Origin: Dechloromonas sp.
GTDB lineage: Bacteria; Pseudomonadota; Gammaproteobacteria; Burkholderiales; Rhodocyclaceae
DNA: 64,000 bases
Direction: 5' to 3'
Assembly: GCA_011391255.1 (NCBI GenBank)
Contig: JAABQV010000008.1
Coordinates: forward strand, 1-64,000
A program made the translations under genes and the position numbers. This document shows, piece by piece, positions 1 through 9,700 of the stretch (position 1 is its first letter; each line of letters opens with the position of its first letter). Below the pieces are notes generated by a model. The model ran no database searches. It worked only from the letters and a program-made list of their open reading frames with translations, and was not told where the DNA came from.

Positions 1-1
1 C

Positions 2-457
2 CTGCAACGCATCACCGACAAAGCCACCCTGTGGGCCACGGTCTATGGCCAGATCGCCGGCAAAAACCTCGACTCATCCGAAAAAATGTCACTCGGCGGC
101 CCCAGTGGCGTACGCGCCTACCCCATCCTTGAAGGCATCGGTGACGACGGCTGGCTGACCACCCTGGAAGCCCGCTACAACATCATGCCGGCATTGCAGG
201 TTCAAGCCTTCTACGATCACGGCCATATCAAGCAAAGCCACAATCCGGACTACCTGGGCGGGCCGCGTACCAACAGCGCCACCTTCAAAGGCGCCGGCCT
301 CGGTGTGAGCTGGACGCAAGCCGGCAACTTCATTGTGCGCGCCGTCTGGGCGCGTCGTATCGGTGATAACCCGCTACCCAACCCGATCAACGGCAAGGAT
401 GGCGACGGCAGTTATGACCTCAATCGTATTTGGCTGACGGCGATCAAATTTTTCTGA
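2..457 (+). CDS. TpsB outer-membrane transporter (ShlB/FhaC family), C-terminal part
   Basis: This is the last ~150 residues of an open frame that enters from the left edge. It contains LGGPSGVRAYP, the usual signature in the beta-barrel of ShlB/FhaC/HecB two-partner secretion transporters, and it ends in alternating hydrophobic strands finishing with KFF, as expected for an outer-membrane barrel closing on a C-terminal Phe. Such proteins export a large TpsA exoprotein, and a TpsA gene lies about 750 bp downstream on the same strand. The N-terminal POTRA region is outside the window. The 3' end overlaps the end of the opposing antitoxin gene by 14 bp. The family call is sure; the substrate is inferred from the neighbour. 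Confidence 0.88.
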   Translation: MQRITDKATLWATVYGQIAGKNLDSSEKMSLGGPSGVRAYPILEGIGDDGWLTTLEARYNIMPALQVQAFYDHGHIKQSHNPDYLGGPRTNSATFKGAGLGVSWTQAGNFIVRAVWARRIGDNPLPNPINGKDGDGSYDLNRIWLTAIKFF

Positions 458-716
458 CGGCGCCATCCAACATGTCTTCAATCAACTCATCCCCCGGCAC
501 TGGCGAACTTGCTGGGCTAGCGGCCAGCCACTCATCAAAAGCAGCCAACTGGCCACGGTCACCGCGCTCACGAAAATATGTCTCGGTTTTTAGTGCTGAC
601 ACCTTTTCAGCAATCGCTGTCACAAAAAACTGGTTCATCGACACATGCTCTTCTTCCGCCACTTTGCGGGCGAAATCAAAAAGTGACTCTGGTACTCGCA
701 ATGCGTAGTTCGACAT
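444..716 (-). CDS. Antitoxin-like ribbon-helix-helix protein (HicB/Arc type)
   Basis: This is a 90-residue protein. Its first 45 residues (YALRVPESLFDFARKVAE, then SMNQFFVTAIAEK) match the ribbon-helix-helix fold of HicB-like antitoxins: one short strand and two helices with the SMNQF turn. The acidic C-terminal tail (about residues 60-90) would be the toxin-binding part by analogy. It is translated directly after the PIN gene, with stop and start sharing one base (TGATG), so the pair is one transcript with the toxin gene first. The role is inferred from the fold plus the PIN partner. It could also be a stand-alone repressor. Confidence 0.75.
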   Translation of the reverse strand: MSNYALRVPESLFDFARKVAEEEHVSMNQFFVTAIAEKVSALKTETYFRERGDRGQLAAFDEWLAASPASSPVPGDELIEDMLDGAVRKI

Positions 717-1150
717 CAGCGGTTCTCCTCATTCAAATCGTGCAGAAATTTGCCCGGTGTCAGCACCGGCAAACGAAATTGTCCGGCGGCAGAAAAATCT
801 TTGACATTAAGCGTCACCAAAGCATCAGCGCGGCCGTTAAGCGCGGTTTCCAGCACCATATCGTCAGCCGCATCGCGACAGCGCGGGCGCCACAGGTAAT
901 ACAAATGCACCGGCCTGATCAGGCGACACAAAGCATCCAGAAAAGCATGCGTTGTTTCGGCGGTTCGGCCAGAAGCCAGCAATTGCTCCGGGCGTTTCAG
1001 TACCGCTTCATATTCCAGCATCAAAGGCACCGAAGCCAGCGCGACAAAGCGCCCATCGCGCAAGGCTTTGAGCAAAGCAAACGACGCCCCCTCACGGCTG
1101 CGAGAAGCCGCCACCAGAATATTAGTATCAAGAACAACGGCTTTAATCAT
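716..1150 (-). CDS. PIN-domain toxin of a toxin-antitoxin pair
   Basis: This 144-residue protein starts VVLDTNILVAASRS, the first acidic motif of the PIN nuclease fold (the putative toxin PIN family related to COG1569). Further acidic positions follow: E47 in LMLEYEAVL, then CRDAADDMVLETAL (about residues 90-103) and the late DALVTLNVKDF. By family it would be a Mg-dependent ribonuclease held in check by the following antitoxin. The gene starts 58 bp from the tpsA start and reads away from it. The toxin-first order is less common than antitoxin-first. Function is inferred from the fold and motif. Confidence 0.8.
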   Translation of the reverse strand: MIKAVVLDTNILVAASRSREGASFALLKALRDGRFVALASVPLMLEYEAVLKRPEQLLASGRTAETTHAFLDALCRLIRPVHLYYLWRPRCRDAADDMVLETALNGRADALVTLNVKDFSAAGQFRLPVLTPGKFLHDLNEENR

Positions 1151-1208
1151 ATCGCCAATGATATTACCAAGTTAGTGGCGTAGCAATGGCCATATCAGGA
1201 GCAACACC

Positions 1209-2963
1209 ATGAATAAATCCTTCCGCATCGTCTGGAGCGCCGCTCGTAACGCTTTTATCGTCACCCACGAAAAGGCCAACAGCCACGGCAAGCCATCCTC
1301 CACGCGCAAAGCCACGGCCACCGCATTGATGGCTGCCTTGCTGGGCACTTCAGGATTTGTTCTTGCCGCGCCACCGGTCAATACGCTGCCGACCAATGGT
1401 CAGATCGTTGGTGGTGCGGCCGCCGGTAACATTGCCACCAGCGGCAATGCCATGACCGTCACGCAAAACCAGCAGCGCATGGTCGCCAACTGGGATAGCT
1501 ACAGCATCGGCAGCAACGCCAGCGTGCATTACCAGCAACCCGCCGGCGGCGTCGCGCTCAATCGCGTCACCGGCACAGCACCGTCGGAAATCTTCGGCAA
1601 ACTCAGTGCCACCGGTAGCGTGTTTCTGATCAATCCGAATGGCGTCATGTTCGGCGCCTCGGCACAAGTCAATGTCGGTTCACTGGTCGCCACCACCATG
1701 AAGATGAACGACTCGGACTTCATGGCCGGCAGCTACAAATTCACCGGCGGCAACGGCAGCGTCATCAATCTCGGCAACCTGACGGCAGAACAAGGCGGCT
1801 ACATCGCGCTGCTCGCACCTGAAGTGCGTAACGAAGGCATTATCACGGCCAGCATGGGCAACGTCCTGCTCGCCGGTGCCGAAGCCGTCACCCTCAGCCA
1901 CGACAGCAGCGGCCTGCAGTACGCCGTGGATAAAGGCGCGGTGAAGGCACTGGTGGAAAACAAACACCTGATTCAAGCCGATGGCGGACAAGTTATTCTC
2001 ACCGCCCGCGCCGCCAACCAACTCGCCGGCTCGGTCATCAACAACAGCGGCACCATTGAAGCCAAAGGGCTGGTCGCCAAGGGCGGCAAGATCATGCTGG
2101 AAGCTGATCACATCACCCTTAAAACGGGCAGCACACTCGATGCCAGCGGTCAAACCGGCGGCGGCACGGTGCTGGTGGGCGGTGACTGGCAGGGTAGCGG
2201 CCCCATGCAGCAGGCTGTTACGGTCAACATGGAAAACGGGGCAAAAATTGATGTCTCGGCCAAAATCAAAGGGGATGGCGGCAAGGCCGTGTTGTGGTCG
2301 GATGTTCAGAACGCGAATTCGGTGACCAAGGTTGATGGCGAAATCCTCGCCAAAGGCGGCGCAGAAGGCGGCGATGGCGGCAAAGTCGAAACCTCGGGCC
2401 ACTCGCTAAACATTGGTGCTAACGTCCGTATCAACACCCTTGCTCCGAACGGTCTGGGCGGCGAGCTGTTACTGGACCCCACCAATTTCACCATCACTGC
2501 AGGTAGCGCAGCCCAAACCACCAGCGGTATCGGAGCAACGACGCTGGAAGGTTTGATTGCTGCCAATGCCAACACAACGATTACAACCAGTGCCACCGCC
2601 AACGGCAGCGATTTGGGCGACATCAGCATTGATGCCCCGCTGACATGGAGTGCAAACAAACTCACTCTGTCAGCTCACCACAGTGTGCTGGTCAATGACG
2701 TGGTTACGGTGACCGCCGCAGGCAAGCTCGACATCACTACCAATACCGAGACAAGCGACGACGCGGCATCACTGGCCAACGTTGGTTATCTCAAAATGAA
2801 ACAAGCGCGGGTGAATACCAGCGTACCGACGGATGCCTTCTTGGGGAAAATCACATTTAGCAATCTTACTTATCCAACGACTGCATATCCAAATGGAGAC
2901 CCGACTTCACCTGCCAATAAACCGTATTACCAGCCTCTCAGAATAAATGGCAATAACTATTGA
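1209..2963 (+). CDS. TpsA exoprotein, N-terminal part (filamentous haemagglutinin N-domain), ends at an in-frame TGA
   Basis: The start follows AGGAG. The first ~55 residues form an extended signal peptide (ESPR: MNKSFRIVWSAARNAFIV, then a hydrophobic core ending FVLAAPP). Residues ~60-290 are the TPS secretion domain with NWDSYSIG, FLINPNGVMFG and a right-handed beta-helix repeat pattern. TPS domains direct export through the cognate TpsB outer-membrane pore, here the gene just upstream. The frame stops at TGA 2961-2963, but the same frame stays open to 3770 with sequence that belongs to the same protein (a GLUG-repeat region). This is therefore read as the front piece of a longer, disrupted gene rather than a natural 584-residue product. 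A sequencing error cannot be excluded. Confidence 0.82.
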   Translation: MNKSFRIVWSAARNAFIVTHEKANSHGKPSSTRKATATALMAALLGTSGFVLAAPPVNTLPTNGQIVGGAAAGNIATSGNAMTVTQNQQRMVANWDSYSIGSNASVHYQQPAGGVALNRVTGTAPSEIFGKLSATGSVFLINPNGVMFGASAQVNVGSLVATTMKMNDSDFMAGSYKFTGGNGSVINLGNLTAEQGGYIALLAPEVRNEGIITASMGNVLLAGAEAVTLSHDSSGLQYAVDKGAVKALVENKHLIQADGGQVILTARAANQLAGSVINNSGTIEAKGLVAKGGKIMLEADHITLKTGSTLDASGQTGGGTVLVGGDWQGSGPMQQAVTVNMENGAKIDVSAKIKGDGGKAVLWSDVQNANSVTKVDGEILAKGGAEGGDGGKVETSGHSLNIGANVRINTLAPNGLGGELLLDPTNFTITAGSAAQTTSGIGATTLEGLIAANANTTITTSATANGSDLGDISIDAPLTWSANKLTLSAHHSVLVNDVVTVTAAGKLDITTNTETSDDAASLANVGYLKMKQARVNTSVPTDAFLGKITFSNLTYPTTAYPNGDPTSPANKPYYQPLRINGNNY

Positions 2964-3770
2964 GTTTTAACACCGGAATACATCGCAAAGGCCGCTATTT
3001 ATGACAATAGAGGTTCGTCTACTACCAACCTAAATGGACATATGGACTATTGGTATAGATCAACCGGCGGTTATGCCGGTGCGGCTCCGTTTTATATTGC
3101 GCTTGGGCAAGATTTTTCCGGTACGGCGGCGGCGAGAGATAGCGGTTCCGGACCGCAATGGAGCGGTATTGGTTCATTTAGTGGTGTATTTGAAGGGCTG
3201 GGGCATACGGTAAGCAATGTTATAATTAAAAATTCAAATGGCAACTCCAATACGGCATCAGGGATATTTGGAAAAACAATAGATACAACGACTATCCAAA
3301 ATTTTGCTGTAGTAAATTCTACCGTTCACGGAACATATGCGTCTGATAACACGACTGCAAACCTTGAGAAGCTAGGTGCCGGCACTATTGTTGGACAAGT
3401 CGCAGGTACGACGATACTACGGAATGTATTTACTAGCGCAGACACTAAAGTTACTCTTGCAGATAATAGCGCAACTGGGTACAACGAGAAATACGGCGGA
3501 CTTGTAGGTTTCGGAAATGGGAACCTCTCAATTATAGATAGCTACAACGCTGCACCGATATATTCTACGTCAGGAAGTACCTACAGCTACATGAAGCAAG
3601 TTGGCGGACTGATAGGGTATTTTGCCGGCTCAATAAACACTTATGGCACTAGCGCTAATCGATCGCTCAATATCTACAATAGCTACAATGTAGCCGAAAT
3701 CCGTTCAGGAAAACTCGCGGACACCTACGACCAAATGGGGGCAGAGTCGGCGGAATTATCGGTTCCATGA
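2964..3770 (+). pseudogene. Middle fragment of the TpsA gene (GLUG-type repeats), between a stop and a frameshift
   Basis: This segment continues the frame of the upstream TpsA piece directly after the TGA. It carries repeats of the form GGLVGF, GGLIGYF and SGIFGK, typical of the GLUG beta-helix motif found in TPS exoproteins and adhesins. There is no good ribosome site for the internal ATG at 3042. The frame ends at TGA 3768-3770. Adding one G to the G5 tract at 3737-3741 would turn the reading into QMGGRVGGIIGSM and join it to the next open frame, restoring a GGIIG repeat. Base composition is clearly more AT-rich than the flanking gene parts. It is unlikely to be translated alone unless reinitiation or recoding occurs. 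Confidence 0.7.
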
Positions 3771-6700
3771 GCAACAGCAATGCAACGACAACAAGTTCGC
3801 TCATTCAAATAAAAAACTACGGCAATGTTTATGGCAAGCAAATAGTGGCGGGCATTATCGGGCAAAATGATAATTTCAAAAATACGACGATAAGTAAAAT
3901 AACAAACAGCGGAAATGTCTACGCAAAAAGCATTAGCACAGGTTTGTTTTATAGCTTGGGAACCGCGACGGATATGACTGTTTCGTATCTGGCTAATACG
4001 GGAAATATCACCAATGGAACTAATGCCGCTGACTTTGGCTCAGGAGCTGGGCTTGCAATTTATGGTAGTGGGGGTGCGGGGGCCTTAACGATTGAAAGCT
4101 CATACAACACAGGTAACATTAGCGGGGTAGGTTATGATACCAATGGATATGCCGGATTGGTTGCTATTGCTAATTTTAGGGGAACTTCGCCACTAACCTT
4201 TAGAAATGTTTATAACACCGGCAATATCGTAGTAACGGATGATGGAGATGCTAACTCTACTACTTTGGTGGGCGGATTACTTGGACTCAAGTATGAGTCA
4301 AAGATTGTATTTGAAAACGCCTATAACTCCGGAAATATAACACTGAATAAAGGAGCGGGAAATACGGGTAATCTCCCATATATCGGGTCAATTATAGGTT
4401 ATATATACAACAGAGATGCCAATACACATGCAACTTTCACCAATGTTTATGCAAGCGGGACGCTATCTACGCTTGATAACACGAATACTCGTCAAACCTA
4501 TCTTGCAGGTACTGTTTATGTCGCTGGACAGATTCCATTCCCTTATTTTTATAATTATTGGAACCAATCTGGTACTGCGAATAGTGTGCCGCAACCAGCT
4601 TCTACGGCAGGTTTAGCAACAAAAACCACGGCAGAACTCCAAGCCCCCCCTGCAACGCTGAGTTTCCCTACCGATAAATGGGGGCAAAGTGCCACGATCA
4701 ATGGCGGGCTACCTTACCTGACGGGTTTCAGCATTCCCCTCACCATCACCTTCGGTGCGCTCTCTAAAATCTACGGTGATGCGGCTTACCCCTCCTTGGT
4801 TTTGGATACAAACTACACCTGTAGCGCAGGCTGCAACTTTGCAATCAATTGGAACCCCACAAGCTTTGGGCAATACAAAGCGGCGGGAACTTACGCCTAC
4901 ACCACGTCAAACATGTTTTCGCTGGGCAGTGGTGCGGATGGCTATGAAATCACTTACGCCACCACCAATAGTTTCCTTATCAATCCCCGTCCCATTAACC
5001 TGACCCCGACGGCGGGACAGACCAAGGTATATGGCAATGACAACCCGGCTTCTTATACTTACACACCGGAATCAGCGGGCAGTAGTCGCGGCTGGGTCAA
5101 CAACGACACGTTTACCGGTGCGCTAGCTCGTGCTGCCGGTGAGACGGTGGGTAATTACGCCATCAATCAAGGCTCTTTGGCCAACAGCAACTACAGCATC
5201 AGCATTGTTCCGACTAACTTTGCCATTTCGCAGCGTCCGATCACGCTGACGTCAACGCCAGACAGCAAAATATACGGCAATACCGACCCCTCGCTGGCCG
5301 TCACCGTGACTGGCGGTAGCCTCGCCAACAACAGCGGCATCGGCGTGGTGGATTCCGTTGCTGATGTAGCTGGCACCCTGACGCGAGAAGCCGGAAACAA
5401 CGTAGGCAGCTACGACATCGCTTTGGGTGGTGGTGCCAAAGCGAGCAACTACGCCATCACTTTTGCCACCGACAACAACGCCATCACCATTGGCAAGCGT
5501 ACAATCTCGCTGACCGCCAACAAGGCTTACGACGGCGACAATACGCTGACCGGTAGCCAGATCACGATTGGCAACACGGGCTACGGCGAAACCCTAACCT
5601 ATAGTGGCGGCGCCGCTAACAGCCAGAGTGTGGCCGACAACGCGACCAACTTCATCAGCGCCATTACACTGGGCAATGGCACCGGCAATATCAGCAATTA
5701 TCAGTTGCCCACGCTCGATCACGCGAGCGCTCCGGCCAGTATCACTGCCAAAACGCTGACACTGAGCGGTACCAAGGTCTATGACGGATCAGCCGACTTT
5801 GCGAGTTTTTTGACCCTGGGTGGCTTGATCAACACTGAAAGCTTTGCCATCAGTAGTGCCTCAGCCAATTCCAGCCACGTTGCGGCCAATGGCAGCAACT
5901 ACATCAGCGCCATTACGCTTGGCGCGGGAAGTAACGGGGCTGTGGCATCTAACTACGTGTTGCCGGCCTATAGCTACAGTGCCGGCCTCAATGCCGTTAC
6001 TGTAAGCGCCAAGACGCTGACGCCCACGCTCACCAATGTTGGCGTGACCAAGGTTTACGATGGCGACACAAGCTCGACACTGACGCCAACCTATAGCTTC
6101 TCAGACTTTGTTTCCGGCGACACCGCCGCCACCTTGAGCTATACAGGCCGCAACTTCAATGACAAGGATGTCGCCGACGCAACCACCATCACTGTCAGCG
6201 GCTTGGCCGTTGCCAGCATCTCCGGCAGTAATTCTTCGGCGGCAACCGACTATGTGCTGGACGCCACCAGCAAGAGTGCCAGCGGTGCCACGATCACGCG
6301 CAAAGATGTTTCAGTCTCGTCGCTGCAAATTGCCGACAAGGTGTACGACGGCACGACCAACGCCAGCAGCGTGCAGAGCACGGTGCTCTCAGGGGTGGTG
6401 CTGGCCGATGCAGCCAACGTGAACACCAGCGGCACGCTGGCCAATTTCGGCGGCAAGGATGTCGGCACTTATAGCGTCTCGGTCACCGGCCTCTCTCTTA
6501 CCGGCACAGAAGCCAATAACTACAACTTGACGGGCGGTACCACGGCGACCGATAGCAGCGTTGCGATCACCAAAAAAACCGTGTCGCTCTCTGCCAACAA
6601 AATCTATGACGGTTCAGCTGACTTGACGGGCTTTGTTACGCTTGGCACTGGCGTCGGCAGCGAGACGCTGACCTACGCCGGCGCAACGGCCAACAACGCG

Positions 6701-9700
6701 CACGTGGCAACGGCTGGCAAATTTATCAACGCCATCACCTTGCAAAATGCCACCGATGCAAGCGGTGGTCTGGCGAGCAATTACCAGCTGCCCACGTTGA
6801 ATACTGCCAACGCGCCCGTCACGATTACAACGCGGCCAATTGAGATAACGGCCGATGCCAAAAGTAAAACGTATGGCAACGCTGATCCGGCACTGACTTA
6901 CACCCCGGAAGCCGCTGGCACCAACCGGGGGCTGGTGATTGGCGATACCTTTACCGGCAGCTTGACGCGTGTTGCAGGTGAAACCGTGTCGGGAGGCCCC
7001 TATGCGATTTCGCAGGGAACGACGCTGGCCAATAGCGATTACGCCATCACCTTTACCGGCAACGTCCTGGCGATCAATCAGCGCCCGATCACTTTGACGG
7101 CAACTGCCGCCAGCAAGATTTACGGTGAAGTGGATCCTTCTTTGGCGGTGAGTGTTACCGGTGGCAGTCTGGCGAGCGTTACCCAGAGCGATACGCTGGC
7201 CAATGTCACGGGCACACTAAGCCGCGAAGCCGGCAACAACGTTGGCAGCTACGACATCGCTTTGGGTGCAGGGTCCAAGGCAAGCAACTACGCCATTTCC
7301 TTTGCCACAGATAACAACGCCATCACCATCAACCGCCGCCCGGTGAACGTTACCGCCGATGCCAAAACCAAAGAGTACGGCAGCGCCGACCCGGCCCTGA
7401 CCTTTGTTGCAGAAACTCAAAGCAGTGGTCGCGGGATGCTGGGCAGCGAAACCCTGAGTGGTGCCCTGACCCGAGTCGCCGGCGAAACTGTCTTGGGCGG
7501 CCCCTACGACATCGAACAAGGTGGTGTCACCAATACGGCAAATGGCAACTATGCCATCAGCTACACCGGGTCGAATCTGACCATCGGCACCAAGACCCTG
7601 ACCCTGGCCGGCAACACCGGCGTCACCAAGACCTACGACGGCACCACGGCTATGCCGGTCGGCAACTACGGCTACGGCAGTCTAGTCGGGATTGTTGGTA
7701 GCGACACGGTTACAGTTAGCGGTGCGCCGGTGTATGACTCGGCCAACGCCAATGCCGTCCGCAGCGTGCTGATTGGTAATGTCGGCATTGCCGGTAGCGA
7801 CGCCAGTAACTACACAATGTCCTGGACCAACGGTAGCGGCACCATCAACAAGGCACAGCTCTCCGTAACCGCCAATGCCGATGCCAAGTTTGTGACGCAA
7901 GGCGATGTGCTGACCACCTATAACGGTGTCAGCTACAACGGCTTCGTCCATGGCGAAAACACCGGCGCATTAAATATCACTGGTTTGAGCGTTGACCGCA
8001 ACAATCCGGGTCAGAACAACGCCGGCACCTACAGCGGCGTCCTCGTGCCGAGCGGTGTCACTGCCGGCAATTACCAGATCAGTTATGTGAATGGTGATTA
8101 CACGATTGTTCCGGCCAACCAGTTACTGGTGCGCGTGCAGAACACCAGCACGACTTACGGCACCGGGCCGAGTTATACGATTACCGATGCGCGTTACATG
8201 GATGGCAGCAATGTGATTCATACACTGGCGGCACCGACAATCTCCGGCAATACCGTCACCTATAGCGATGGCGTCGGTGGCGGCGCAAGCTTCACGCTCG
8301 GCCCCGTGGCCGCGCAGAACAGTACCGCCAATCAGTTGAAGGCCGGTGGCTACAGCATCGGTGCCAGCAACGTCACGGAATCGAGTGCCAACTTCAGCGA
8401 TACGCTGACGGTGACGGGTGCGCTGACGGTCGACAGGAAAGCGCTATCAGCCAATGCCAGTAATGTCTCCAAGGTTTACGACGGCAGTACCGCCATGAAC
8501 AACGTGGTGCTGGGCTACACCGACCTGGAAACCAACGATGTGGTGACGATCAGCGGTAACGGCAATTTCTCGGACAAAAATGTCGGAACCAACAAGGACT
8601 ACACGGTTAGTTCGCTGACCTTGGGTAGCACTGATGCAGCCAACTATTTCCTCTCCGGCGGTACCTCGCTCTCCGGCAGCAATGGCGAGGTGACCAAAAA
8701 GACAGTTTCCTTGGCGGGGGCACGTACCTACGACGGCACAACGACACTGGGTAGCGGGACGGTGACGATTACGACCGGAGTAGGCAGTGAAACGCTGACG
8801 TATAGCGGCGCGACAGCGCATAGCAAGAATGTTGGCAGTAACTATATCGATGCGATTACCTTACAAGACGCGACGGATGCCAGCGGCGGCCTGGCTGGTA
8901 ATTACCAGTTGCCGGGCATGACAGCAAATAGCGCGCAGAACTCAGTGAGCTTTGTAAAGAAAGCGCTGAGCGTTGTTGGCACCACCGCCGCCAACAAAAC
9001 CTATGACGGGACGACCAATGCGACCCTGAACTTGGGCAGCCTGCTCGGGTTGGTTGGTGGTGAAGCCTTGGGTTTGTCAGGTATTGGCAACTTCGATGAC
9101 CCGAATGTCGGTATCGGCAAAGCAGTGGCCGTGAAGCTGGCATTGGCGGATGGCGCTAACGGTCTGGCCGGCAACTACAGCATCACCGATACCAGTACGA
9201 CTGCGAATATCAACCCGGTACCGAATGTGGTGCCCCCGTTGCCGCCACCGATTCCACCGGCACCGCCAGCGCCGACAGATGTGCCATCCATGCCGACGCC
9301 GACACCAGTGCCTGATCCAACCCCCGGCCCAGGGACTCCGACCGGTGTGCCGGGAGGGCCGGGTGGTGTGCCAGCGGAGCCATCTGGCCCAAGCGGTGAC
9401 CCCGGTCAGCCATCTGGACCGAGTGGCGACCCCGGTCAGCCATCCGGCCCAAGTGGCGATCCAGGTCAGCCGTCTGGCCAGAGCAGACCGGCTGGTGATT
9501 CCGGGAACGGATTGGGAAGCACAGGGTCCGGTTCCGATGCCAAAAATCAGCCTGATGCATCAAGCGGCCCAGGTAATGGGGTGACATCAATCGAACTAAC
9601 GCTGACTGGTGCCGGTGAGGTTTCGCTCACTGGTTCATCATCAAGTGCCTCGGCGTCTGGTGATGCAAATCGGTCAGGAGGTTTCATCAGTGTCCGATCC

